Assembly (NCBI RefSeq): GCF_918741285.1
Contig: NZ_CAKKNC010000003.1
Coordinates: forward strand, 124,001 to 188,000
Source of the DNA: Sphingobium sp. CECT 9361
Lineage (GTDB): Bacteria > Pseudomonadota > Alphaproteobacteria > Sphingomonadales > Sphingomonadaceae
Length of the DNA stretch: 64,000 nucleotides
Reading direction: 5' to 3'
Made by a program: the position numbers and the translations under genes
Part shown: one piece after another, positions 42,974 through 51,670 of the stretch
How positions within the stretch are numbered: position 1 is the first letter of the stretch
Layout of the letters: the number at the start of each line of letters is the position of its first letter
The notes under the pieces: model-generated
Told to the model about the DNA's origin: nothing
Seen by the model: only the letters and a program-made list of their open reading frames with translations
The model's database searches: none

Positions 42974-43552
42974 ATGATCTGGGATGCTTATGCCAAGTGG
43001 CGCGAACTGGTGCCGATGCACGAGGCCGTGCGCATGTCGATCGATGACAAGCTGCAGTTCCTTTCGGACAAGCAGCGCATCGTCGAGCTGGTCCATGAAT
43101 ATGCCTTCGCCTGCGATAGCCGGCGCTGGGATATATTGGGCGAGATTTATGACGACGACATCGAGCGCATCATGTCGGGCACGCTCGACGAGACCGTGCG
43201 CGGTCGCGACGCGCTGATCGCGCTCCACATGAATCCCGCGCTTCCCCGCGCCGAGGGCGTCGAAATGGAAAAGCGGGACCTGACCAAGATCAAGGGTCTG
43301 GAAATCCGCCACCTGATCGGCACGCTGATCAATCGCGTGTCCGACGACGGGCAGTCGGCCTGGGCGCTATGCCATTACCAGATGGCGCTGATGGGGCAGG
43401 AGGATGACGTCTGGGTCTCGGGCCTCCACGAAGGCACCTATCTGTTCAGCTTTAGCAAGGCGAAGGGCGACTGGAAGTTCGTCCAGCATCTGATCTGGAC
43501 CAACAACGCCGCCAACCCGATGTTCGGCGCGCCCAAGAAGAAGGCGGCATGA
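42974..43552 (+). CDS. SnoaL/NTF2-fold protein, possible hydroxysteroid dehydratase or isomerase
   Basis: A 192-residue NTF2-like protein (cone-shaped alpha/beta fold used by ketosteroid isomerase, scytalone dehydratase and BaiE). The helix with Y43-x4-D48 (EYAFACDSRRWD) and H113 (EIRHLIG) occupy positions that resemble the Tyr/Asp/His set of the bile-acid 7alpha-dehydratase BaiE. It is larger than BaiE by about 25 N-terminal residues. It is flanked by two SDRs, with a 4-nt overlap downstream. A dehydratase or isomerase acting on an oxidised ring is the most economical guess. Confidence 0.75.
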   Translation: MIWDAYAKWRELVPMHEAVRMSIDDKLQFLSDKQRIVELVHEYAFACDSRRWDILGEIYDDDIERIMSGTLDETVRGRDALIALHMNPALPRAEGVEMEKRDLTKIKGLEIRHLIGTLINRVSDDGQSAWALCHYQMALMGQEDDVWVSGLHEGTYLFSFSKAKGDWKFVQHLIWTNNAANPMFGAPKKKAA

Positions 43553-44313
43553 CAGCCCGGTTCGCCGGGCGGGTCGCACTTGTCACCGGCGCTGGCCAGG
43601 GGGTCGGCGCTGCGACCGCGACCGAGCTTGCGAAGGGCGGCGCCACGCTCGTTCTGAACGACGTCGATGATGCCAAGCTTCAGGCCTCGGCCGAACAGTT
43701 GCGTGCGCTGGGCGCCACTGTCAGCACGTATGCGGGGAGCGTCACCGATGCGTCGATTGTCGCGGCGATGGCCGAAGCGGCGATCGCCGAACATGGCAAG
43801 GTCGATCTGCTGTTGAACAATGTAGGCGGCGGACCGCCGATGACGCCGTGGAATGAATTCGCTGAAAGCGACCTCGCGCATTTCAGGGCGATCTTCGAGG
43901 TCAATTTCTTCAGCCAGGCGATGGTGCTGCGCGCGCTGCTGCCGCAGATGATTGCGCGAGGCTATGGCAAGGTTGTTTGCGTCAGCTCGATGTCGGCAGT
44001 CATGGGCCAGGAATCGGGCAGTGCCTACGCATCGGGCAAGCTGGCGCTGCACGCGCTCGTCAGCTCGGTCAGCAAGGAAGTCGCGCGCAAGGGCGTGAAC
44101 GTCAATGCGGTGGTGCTGGGAAATCCCCCACATTGGACCCGGACCCCCGATCGTCAGGCCTATCTCGACAGCCTGTCGCATATCGACCGGGTCGGCCAGC
44201 TTGAGGAATTCGGCAAGGGGATCACCTTTTTGCTCTCCGATGACGCGTCCTACATCACCGGCGCCGCCATACCGATCGATGGAGGAATTACGACACCACG
44301 CATGAACGGATAA
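43549..44313 (+). CDS. Short-chain dehydrogenase/reductase (SDR 4)
   Basis: A 254-residue classical SDR with TGAGQGVGAATATEL (about residues 13-27), LLLNNVGGGPP, Ser in VCVSSMSAVMG, and Y-x3-K in SAYASGKLALHALV. The C-terminal ITGAAIPIDGG is typical of FabG-like members. It overlaps the SnoaL gene by 4 nt. It probably works in sequence with SDR 3 and the SnoaL protein on a beta-hydroxy/keto step. Confidence 0.88.
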   Translation: MTARFAGRVALVTGAGQGVGAATATELAKGGATLVLNDVDDAKLQASAEQLRALGATVSTYAGSVTDASIVAAMAEAAIAEHGKVDLLLNNVGGGPPMTPWNEFAESDLAHFRAIFEVNFFSQAMVLRALLPQMIARGYGKVVCVSSMSAVMGQESGSAYASGKLALHALVSSVSKEVARKGVNVNAVVLGNPPHWTRTPDRQAYLDSLSHIDRVGQLEEFGKGITFLLSDDASYITGAAIPIDGGITTPRMNG

Positions 44314-44367
44314 TCAACCGGGCCAAGTCGGGCGCAGATCCGCTGGTCTCTTTTGAGGGAGGATAGC

Positions 44368-46779
44368 ATGACCAAGGTACGTTTGCCGCTGCTTTGCGGC
44401 GCGGGGTTGCTCGCCCTGATGACATCGGTTTCGACACGGGCGCAAGACGCCAATACGACGCCGAAAGGTGGGGCTTCAGCGCGAACGGGGTTGGACGAAA
44501 TTGTCGTCACCGCCCGCAGGCGCGAAGAATCGCTTCAGGCCGTGCCGATTGCGGTGCAGGCGTTCGACGGCGCGACGCTTACCGAACGACGGATCGAAAA
44601 CGCGACTGACCTTTCCAAGATCGTTCCGGCGCTGACGTCTGCGCAAAGCAGCCGCGACGAGGAAAACTACGTCATCCGCGCCCAATCCGGCTCGGGCGCT
44701 TCGATCTCCGGCCAGCAGGTTACCGTGCCAGCTTATATGGCGCAGGTACCACTTCCGATCGGCGATGGCGGCGGTCCGGGCCGTTATTATGACCTGCAGA
44801 ATGTGCAGGTTCTGAAAGGCCCCCAAGGCACCCTGTTTGGCCGCAATTCGACCGGCGGCGCGATCCTGTTCGAGCCGCGCCGACCCGGCAATGCGTTTGG
44901 CGGCTACCTTGCGAGCGATATCGGAAACTATAACAAGCGCGGATTGGAAGGGGCGATAAATCTCCCCGTCGCGCCAACACTGATGGTCCGCGTGGCCGGC
45001 AAATGGGAGGAGCGCGATGGCTTCACCTTGAACAAGACCACCGGCCAGGATCAGGATAATCGCAACTATTGGTCAGCGCGGGCATCGATCCTGTGGCAGC
45101 CTTCGGATGCTTTCGAAAATATTCTTGTCGCGGATTATCTCCGTTCGACGACCAACGGCAGTTCTAACCACCTGACGGCGGTCGATCCCAACGCCACGAT
45201 ACCCAGATTGTTTGCCGGCGCCGTTCAGGCGCAACTGGCCAGGCAAAACGTGCTGGGGCCGTATGTTGCCATCTCCAGCGTGCCGGGTCGCGATGCGATC
45301 CGATCCTGGGGCTTCTCGAACATCACCACGGTGCACCCGGTCGACGGGCTCACGATCAAGAACATCGTCGGCTTGCGTCGGATCAAGCAGCTCAACCGGT
45401 TCGATTATGATGGCACGCCGTTGACGCTGCTCGATTTCGATATCTGCGCTACCCCGGCCTCGTGCCATCCGGCCAATCCGGCCGAGCCATGGTCCCTCAA
45501 TGTCGAGCAATGGTCCGAGGAGTTCCAGGTTCAAGGCACGGCCTTCGACGTGCTGACATATACGGTCGGGGTCTTCGGCTCCAACACCACGACGCCGGCC
45601 GCCAATTACATACACCAGACTTCGGTGTTCGGCAGTACTACTGATGTCAATCAGTGGGTCCGGGACCGCAGCCGGGCTGTGTATGGCCAGCTGAGCTATG
45701 ATTTGTCGGCGCTGGTCAAGGGTCTGACGGCAACGGCAGGCTATCGACGGACGCACGATGAGCGTGGCCTGACATTGATCCAGGTAGCGAGCGGGCGATG
45801 CACCACCGGCGCGACGGGCACGGTTGTTGCCGACCCCGGCAATGCGCCGCAATGTTCGGCGAAATTCAACACGAGTTTCAATACTGACAGCTATACTCTT
45901 GGCTTCGACTGGAAAATCACCGACTCCATTTTGACCTATATAGCGGCCCGTCGTGGCTATCGTGCAGGTGGGCTGAACCCGCTCGCCGCGCCGGTGTTGC
46001 TGGCCAATCCACCGATCCCCAACGCCCAAAGCCTGTTCACTTACCAGCCCGAATTCCTGAATGATGTCGAGATCGGCCTGAAGGCGGACTGGAATCTAGG
46101 CGGTAACTGGCGGCTGCGGACCAATATCGCCGCCTATTCCGACAAGCTCACCGGAGCACAGCTCAACCAGACCTTCAGCGTAGGAACCTCGACGGTGAGC
46201 GCGCTTGTGAATGCCGCATCAGCGCGCATCAAGGGGATCGAAGCCGAAGCGGTTCTGCGCCCCGACGGGCATCTCAGCCTGAGTGCCGCCTATGCCTATA
46301 CCGAAGCAACCTATGGCGCCTTTCTGGACTACAACCGGCGCGACCCGGTGACCAACGCGCCGGGGCTGTTCACAGGCCGCATCTTTCCTTTCACACCACG
46401 GCACAAGCTGAACATCGGCGGCACCTATACACTGCCTGTCGGCGACAAGCGCGGAGACATCAGCCTGTCCGCGAACTGGGCCTACAAGTCTTCGATCACC
46501 CTTGGCCTTGTTCCGTTCATCAACGTCAACGGTGTCGCAGTGCCCGACGGCGAAAGCGTCCAGAAGGAAACGGGAACGGTGGATGTCAATCTGGCATGGA
46601 AGCGGATGCTGGGTAGTCCCATCGATGCCAGCCTGTTCGTCACCAACCTGTTCGATGTGACCTACAAGATCGGCGGCGCTTCGCTGATCAATTCGGGCCT
46701 TGGCATCAACCAGCGCATCTACAACGAGCCGCGCATGATCGGGCTACAACTGCGCTTCCGCTTCGGAGATAATGGATGA
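44368..46779 (+). CDS. TonB-dependent receptor (central, different subclass)
   Basis: An 803-residue receptor with a signal peptide (cleavage after STRAQ), TonB box LDEIVVTARRREES, and a plug with QVLKGPQGTLFGRNSTGGAIL. It has a C-terminal barrel ending LQLRFRFGDNG. The plug lacks the GIGT/EPAVG segment shared by the receptors at 37578 and 48356, so its ligand is probably different. The start at 44368 has gaggga upstream. It overlaps the aminotransferase by 4 nt, an unusual receptor-enzyme coupling. Confidence 0.92.
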   Translation: MTKVRLPLLCGAGLLALMTSVSTRAQDANTTPKGGASARTGLDEIVVTARRREESLQAVPIAVQAFDGATLTERRIENATDLSKIVPALTSAQSSRDEENYVIRAQSGSGASISGQQVTVPAYMAQVPLPIGDGGGPGRYYDLQNVQVLKGPQGTLFGRNSTGGAILFEPRRPGNAFGGYLASDIGNYNKRGLEGAINLPVAPTLMVRVAGKWEERDGFTLNKTTGQDQDNRNYWSARASILWQPSDAFENILVADYLRSTTNGSSNHLTAVDPNATIPRLFAGAVQAQLARQNVLGPYVAISSVPGRDAIRSWGFSNITTVHPVDGLTIKNIVGLRRIKQLNRFDYDGTPLTLLDFDICATPASCHPANPAEPWSLNVEQWSEEFQVQGTAFDVLTYTVGVFGSNTTTPAANYIHQTSVFGSTTDVNQWVRDRSRAVYGQLSYDLSALVKGLTATAGYRRTHDERGLTLIQVASGRCTTGATGTVVADPGNAPQCSAKFNTSFNTDSYTLGFDWKITDSILTYIAARRGYRAGGLNPLAAPVLLANPPIPNAQSLFTYQPEFLNDVEIGLKADWNLGGNWRLRTNIAAYSDKLTGAQLNQTFSVGTSTVSALVNAASARIKGIEAEAVLRPDGHLSLSAAYAYTEATYGAFLDYNRRDPVTNAPGLFTGRIFPFTPRHKLNIGGTYTLPVGDKRGDISLSANWAYKSSITLGLVPFINVNGVAVPDGESVQKETGTVDVNLAWKRMLGSPIDASLFVTNLFDVTYKIGGASLINSGLGINQRIYNEPRMIGLQLRFRFGDNG

Positions 46780-47996
46780 CACTCGATAAGGCCGCCGTAG
46801 GCCCCGACTGGGATAGTCTCTACGCCACCCGCATGAAGCGGGTGGCGCCATCAGAAATCCGGGAACGGATGCGCCTCATCAACCAGCACTCACTGATCCA
46901 TCTCGGTGGCGGGCTGCCCGATCCCGCGATCTTTGCCTACGATCTGCTGGCCGAAGCAAGCGCCGCCATTCTCGGTGATCCCGCGCGTGCCCGCTTGGCG
47001 CTGCAATATGCCCCGAGCGAAGGGCACCTACCGCTGCGCGAATGGCTGACGGGGTATATGGCATCGCTGGGTGTGCCGTGCGGCATCGAGAACATTGTCA
47101 TCACCAACGGTTCACAGCAGGCGCTCGATCTGATCGGCAAGATGCTGCTCGATCCCGGCGATGTCGCGGCGGTGGAGATGCCGAGCTTCATTGGGGCGTT
47201 ACGTGCGTTCGATGCTTATCAGCCGCAGTATATCGCGATTCCGGAGGATACAACTGCGACAGGGGCGACGCTTGCGGGCGCAAAGCTGGCCTATGCGGGC
47301 CCCGACTTCCGCAACCCCACCGGCACAACTCTGACTCGTGCGGAGCGTGAAGGCCTGCTGACGCTGGCCGCTGCGGCGGGTACGCCGATCGTCGAAGACA
47401 GTTGCTATGAAAAACTGCGCTTCGTCGGCGAGACGATTCCATCGCTGCTCGCGCTCGGCGTGGCCCGCACCGGCAGCATCGAAAATGCCGGGGTGCTGTA
47501 CACTGGAACTTTTTCCAAGACGATAGCGCCATCGCTTCGCGTTGGATGGGTCGCGGGGCCGGCGGCTGCGGTACGCAAGCTGACCCTGCTTAAGCAGGCA
47601 AGCGATCTTGCAACCAGCGCGCTCAACCAGATGGTGCTACTCGACGTGGTGCGCGATCACCTAGATAGCGAGGCTGTTCGTATGTCTGCAGTCTATGCCG
47701 AGCGTTGCGGGTCGATGCTAGACGCATTGGCGCGACATATGCCTGCCGACGTGAGTTGGACGCGGCCCGAAGGCGGACTCTATGTCTGGGTGCTACTGCC
47801 CGAGGGGATGGATGGCAGCCGTTTCGCCGAAAGGGCGCTGGTGGAGCGTGGAGTTTCGACAATTTCGGGAGCAGCCTTTTACCCCAGCGATCCCCGAAAG
47901 AACACGATCCGCCTGAGCTTCTCGCTTGCCAGCGTGCAGGATGCGGCGGAAGGGATCAGGCGCATTGCCGAACTCGTCGAAGAAATGCGCGGCTGA
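46776..47996 (+). CDS. PLP-dependent aminotransferase, class I/II (2-aminoadipate-transaminase-like)
   Basis: A 406-residue fold-type I aminotransferase. Typical regions are GGGLPDPAIFAYDLL, LQYAPSEGHLPLREWL, VITNGSQQALDLIGK (about residues 107-121), the GPDFRNPTG loop, and the PLP lysine in TGTFSKTIAPSLRVGW (near residue 250). No GntR domain is present, so it is an enzyme and not a MocR regulator. It is translationally coupled to a TonB receptor inside a catabolic cluster, which suggests an amine- or amino-acid-containing substrate or conjugate. The natural amino donor is unknown. Confidence 0.88.
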   Translation: MTLDKAAVGPDWDSLYATRMKRVAPSEIRERMRLINQHSLIHLGGGLPDPAIFAYDLLAEASAAILGDPARARLALQYAPSEGHLPLREWLTGYMASLGVPCGIENIVITNGSQQALDLIGKMLLDPGDVAAVEMPSFIGALRAFDAYQPQYIAIPEDTTATGATLAGAKLAYAGPDFRNPTGTTLTRAEREGLLTLAAAAGTPIVEDSCYEKLRFVGETIPSLLALGVARTGSIENAGVLYTGTFSKTIAPSLRVGWVAGPAAAVRKLTLLKQASDLATSALNQMVLLDVVRDHLDSEAVRMSAVYAERCGSMLDALARHMPADVSWTRPEGGLYVWVLLPEGMDGSRFAERALVERGVSTISGAAFYPSDPRKNTIRLSFSLASVQDAAEGIRRIAELVEEMRG

Positions 47997-48020
47997 AGGC
48001 GGAGTGGGTCGGTGCCAACG

Positions 48021-48290
48021 CTATGGCACTGCGGCAGCCGCTCCGATTTTCAGGGCATAGCGCGGTGATGTAAGACGCGTTTCGATCGTCGTGCGTACCG
48101 GAGCTTCCAGGCGTCCCACAGCGTATTGATCTAATGTAGCGTGGTGATGTCGGTAACATAGAGATTGCAAGAGATCAGTCGGCGTTTGTCTTTGCCTGAT
48201 CTGCCCCCCCGATGAGATAAACCGGTTCGTCACGGTTACTGCGGACTTTGGACCGAAGATGCCCGCTTTGCATTGCTGTCGTGTTCGTTT
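48021..48290 (-). pseudogene. Decayed RidA/YjgF-like gene
   Basis: Pieces of two minus-strand frames resemble a Rid-family protein: RFISSGGQI near the start, CNLYVTDITTLH-stop-INTLWDAW in the second frame, and EAPVRTTIETRLTSPRYALKIG at the end, which matches the P-x-R-T-T/x-E closing block. A frameshift and an in-frame stop break it. Rid proteins remove reactive enamines made by PLP enzymes, and this remnant lies next to an aminotransferase. The rest of 47997-48331 holds no other gene I can support. Confidence 0.5.
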
Positions 48291-48331
48291 CACATTTGTC
48301 CTGCTCCGACCGTGTCCTAAAAGGAGAAAAA

Positions 48332-48352
48332 ATGATACTAATGGAGTGGTAG
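48332..48352 (+). other. Six-codon leader with in-frame TAG before the module-2 receptor
   Basis: ATG ATA CTA ATG GAG TGG TAG follows a strong ribosome site (aaaaggag, spacing about 6). It is in the same frame as the receptor ATG at 48356, four bases after the TAG. Either it is a short regulatory leader with re-initiation, or a nonsense change shortened the original start. Confidence 0.45.
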
Positions 48353-48355
48353 CAT

Positions 48356-50707
48356 ATGTTCCGAGATCAAAGGATCGAAGTGGGCGATCGGGTATCGCGG
48401 ACCATACGATGCTCCACAGCCGTCGGTATCATCTTTATAGCGGCTTGTTTGCCCGCAGTATCTTACGCCGCACCATTACAGGCAGGCGACGAAGCGACTA
48501 TCTCGCAGGATCAAGCCGACACGCGGGGATTGATCCAGGATATTGTCGTCATGGCGCGTCGGCGCGAGGAAAGTGCCCAATCCACTCCCGTCTCGATAAG
48601 CGCGATTTCGCAGCAGCAACTCACCGACCTAAACATCGTGCGGATCGAGGGCATCACGCAACTTGTGCCAAGCCTGCGCATCACTCAGGCGAGCGGCAGT
48701 GGCAACGCGCCGGCAATCTTCATTCGCGGTATCGGCACGCTGTCGACTGCGCTCTACGTCGAGCCCGCGGTCGGCGTCTATGTCGATGGTGTTTATACGC
48801 CGCGCCCCAGCGGCAACACGTTCGATCTGCCCGACGTCTCCAGCATCGAGGTACTGCGCGGCCCGCAGGGTACTCTGTTTGGCCGGAACACTACCGGCGG
48901 CGCGATCCTGCTGTCTACGGGCAATCCCACCGAGGAATTTGGCGGCAAGGTCAGCTTTTCGTACGGATCGCGCGAGGAAGTGATCGGTTCAGCGATACTG
49001 CAGCTTGGCAAGATCGGTAACACGCCCTTCAGCGTGAAACTGACCGCGCAGAGCCACTCGCGCGACGGCTGGGTTAAAACACCCAATCATTCGCCCTCGC
49101 AATGGGGTGGCGCGCTCGACAGCTATGGCTTTGGCGCTGCCATTCGTGGTGAGCTGGGCAACCTCACGGTCGATCTGCGGGGCCGCTACAACAAGATCAT
49201 ATCCTATACCGGCTGGGAAGCCTTGTCCGCCACCCCTGTTGGCCGCGCCTATTTCGCCAATGCAGCTACGGCTAGCGGCATCGCTTTCCCGATTGGGGTA
49301 GGGCCGCGCGACTATAGCTATCGCGATCCGCGCACCAGCGGCAAATCCGTAGTGGAAACCAAGGGGGGCGTGCTGACGCTGGACCACCATGTCAGCGACG
49401 CGTTCAGTATCAAGTCAATCACCGCCTACAACACGATCGACCAGAATTTGCGCGGCAATCTGGGGGGTGGCGCGACGCGCGGTACGGTTGCCAATCCTGC
49501 GGTGGCGGGACAGCCGGTCGAGTTCGTGTCGGTTCATGTCACCCCGACCAATCCGGGCCAGCAGCGCCAGTTCACACAGGAACTGCAGCTACTGGGCGAT
49601 GTCGGCGACTTCAATTATCTCGTCGGCCTCTATTATTATGATGAGTCTGTCGATGAGACGATTACCACGATCCTCAACTCGCCGCTTTCCGCTACCAGCG
49701 CGATCCGACTCAACCGCAGCACGACCTACGTGATCGATTCCAAATCCTATGCCGCCTTCGTGCAGGCCGGGTGGAAGCCATCCTTTGCAGACGGCAAGCT
49801 CGAAATCGTCGGCGGCATTCGCTACACTGAGGACAAGAAGGCGCTTAATTCCAGCTCGGTGTCCACGACGATCACCACCACCAGAGCGACACAGTCGCGC
49901 AAGGACAAGTGGCACAATGTGGGCTGGCTGGGGTCGATCAGCTACAAAGTGACGCCGGACATATTGCTCTATGCGCGCGCCGCATCGGCCTATCGCTCGG
50001 GCGGCTACAATGCGCCGACCGTTGGCGTCCCACCCTTTGATCCGGAAAAGGCGATCAGCTATGAGGCTGGCTTCAAGGCCGACCTGTTCGACCGGCATTT
50101 ACGTTTTAACGCCGCTGCTTATCAGACTGACTATGACGATCTACAGGTCAACGGCTATAATATCGCCACGAACACCAACCTTCTGACCAACGCCGGTAAG
50201 GCGCGTTATCGTGGATTCGAGATCGAGACCCAGGTCGCATTCGGCGGGTTCCGCGTTGACGGTAACGTCGGCTATGTCGATCCGGTCTATAAGGAGTATA
50301 TATTGGCCGTCGGCGGCGTCCCAACCAATGTAGCCTCGCAGGCGAGGTTCTCGAACATCCCCAAATGGACCTATCACGCTGGGGCGCAGTATACACTTGA
50401 GACAGCGGACGTGGGCAGCCTGACTCTGCGCGGCGACTTCACGGGTAAGAGCAATAGCTCGACGTACACCATCCTGTCGCAGGCGCCCAACACAGCGCAG
50501 GTTCCTTTCTTCGGCAAGGAATCCAACTATAGCGCGCGTCTGATCTGGGCTTTCGATCTGGCGGGCAAGAAAATGACGGCGCAAGTGTTCGGTGAAAATC
50601 TTTCGAACAATCGCTACCTGACATTCGCATCGGACTTCGGCGCCGTGCTTGCGGGCACGTATAATCGTCCACGCTATTATGGCGTGGCGCTGGGTCTGGA
50701 CTTCTAG
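48356..50707 (+). CDS. TonB-dependent receptor (module 2)
   Basis: A 783-residue receptor paralogous to the one at 37578. It has a long signal region (hydrophobic residues 21-38), TonB box IQDIVVMARRREES, and a plug with SISAISQQQLTDL and the shared GIGT-x2-TA, EPAVGVYVDGVY and EVLRGPQGTLFGRNTTGGA blocks. The barrel ends in GVALGLDF. A six-codon frame with TAG lies just upstream. It is followed by an SDR and an MFS gene in the same order as module 1, so the two modules probably arose by duplication and may take up related compounds. Confidence 0.92.
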   Translation: MFRDQRIEVGDRVSRTIRCSTAVGIIFIAACLPAVSYAAPLQAGDEATISQDQADTRGLIQDIVVMARRREESAQSTPVSISAISQQQLTDLNIVRIEGITQLVPSLRITQASGSGNAPAIFIRGIGTLSTALYVEPAVGVYVDGVYTPRPSGNTFDLPDVSSIEVLRGPQGTLFGRNTTGGAILLSTGNPTEEFGGKVSFSYGSREEVIGSAILQLGKIGNTPFSVKLTAQSHSRDGWVKTPNHSPSQWGGALDSYGFGAAIRGELGNLTVDLRGRYNKIISYTGWEALSATPVGRAYFANAATASGIAFPIGVGPRDYSYRDPRTSGKSVVETKGGVLTLDHHVSDAFSIKSITAYNTIDQNLRGNLGGGATRGTVANPAVAGQPVEFVSVHVTPTNPGQQRQFTQELQLLGDVGDFNYLVGLYYYDESVDETITTILNSPLSATSAIRLNRSTTYVIDSKSYAAFVQAGWKPSFADGKLEIVGGIRYTEDKKALNSSSVSTTITTTRATQSRKDKWHNVGWLGSISYKVTPDILLYARAASAYRSGGYNAPTVGVPPFDPEKAISYEAGFKADLFDRHLRFNAAAYQTDYDDLQVNGYNIATNTNLLTNAGKARYRGFEIETQVAFGGFRVDGNVGYVDPVYKEYILAVGGVPTNVASQARFSNIPKWTYHAGAQYTLETADVGSLTLRGDFTGKSNSSTYTILSQAPNTAQVPFFGKESNYSARLIWAFDLAGKKMTAQVFGENLSNNRYLTFASDFGAVLAGTYNRPRYYGVALGLDF

Positions 50708-50753
50708 AGGGGCATGAGGATGCCAGGCAACCCGACAGTCCGCGCCCGCGATC

Positions 50754-51530
50754 ATGAGTGATCGTTCGTCACTACTGGCGTTGGCGCGGCTGGACGATCA
50801 ACTGGCGGTGGTGACCGGTGCCGCGTCGGGGATCGGTTTCGCGGTAGCGCAGCAATTGCAGGCTGCTGGTGCTCGGCTTCTGCTGATCGACAAGAATGGC
50901 GACACGCTGGCGGCTGCGGCCGCTAAACTCGACACGCGAATGTCGCTGGCTGCCGATATCACAGACTGGTTATGCATAGAGACTAAACTGACGGCTGCGC
51001 TCGGCGGTGCGGCCCCGGGCATATTGGTCAATGCCGCGGGCATATTTCCCGGCATGCCTTTGCTGGATCTCGAAGAGGATCATTGGGACGCCGTGCTGGG
51101 CGTCAACCTTAAGGGGACACTGCGGATCAGCCAGCTCGTCGCCCGTGCAATGCGCGACGGCGGGCGGGGCGGCGCGATCGTGCATATCGGTTCGGTGCAG
51201 GGTGAGCGCTCGACCGCTGGAAAATCCGCTTATGCCGCGTCAAAGGCTGGGCTTGAGGCGCTGACCCGTGTGATGGCACGAGAACTGTCGTCGCATGCGA
51301 TCCGCGTCAACGCCGTGGCCGCCGGTCCGATTCTCACCGAAGGGACTCGGGCGGTGGCCGCGCGACTGTCCGCCTCGCCCGATTCGGCCTTACCTTCGAA
51401 GCGCCACGAAAGGGGTATCATCGGCGCACCCGACGATGTGGCGCGGGTGGTGCATTTTCTCGCAAGCCCCGCCGCCAGCCATGTCACTGGCGCGATATGG
51501 CGAGTTGATGGCGGAGCGACGCTAGACTGA
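50754..51530 (+). CDS. Short-chain dehydrogenase/reductase (SDR 5)
   Basis: A 258-residue classical SDR: TGAASGIGFAVAQQL (about residues 22-36), LLIDKNGD, LVNAAGIFP, Ser in VHIGSVQG, and Y-x3-K in SAYAASKAGLEAL. The C-terminus ends VTGAIWRVDGGATLD. Its start lies 47 nt after the module-2 receptor. It occupies the same module position as SDR 2, but the nucleotide loop differs. Confidence 0.87.
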   Translation: MSDRSSLLALARLDDQLAVVTGAASGIGFAVAQQLQAAGARLLLIDKNGDTLAAAAAKLDTRMSLAADITDWLCIETKLTAALGGAAPGILVNAAGIFPGMPLLDLEEDHWDAVLGVNLKGTLRISQLVARAMRDGGRGGAIVHIGSVQGERSTAGKSAYAASKAGLEALTRVMARELSSHAIRVNAVAAGPILTEGTRAVAARLSASPDSALPSKRHERGIIGAPDDVARVVHFLASPAASHVTGAIWRVDGGATLD

Positions 51531-51633
51531 AATGCGAATATGCCGGGGACCGGCTCGCCCATTGCCTAAGATACGATGCAAGCTCAGCACCGCGGAGATG
51601 CCAAAAGGCGAACGGAAAACGCCGCCAATCATG

Positions 51634-51651
51634 CTATCTCAATAAAGATAA
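51634..51651. promoter_or_regulatory. CTATC-N8-GATAA operator (cluster site B)
   Basis: CTATCTCAATAAAGATAA lies 20 bp before the MFS start at 51671. One base departs from perfect symmetry. It matches site C in arm sequence and spacing. Confidence 0.55.
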
Positions 51652-51670
51652 GTAAGAGAGGAAATGATTG

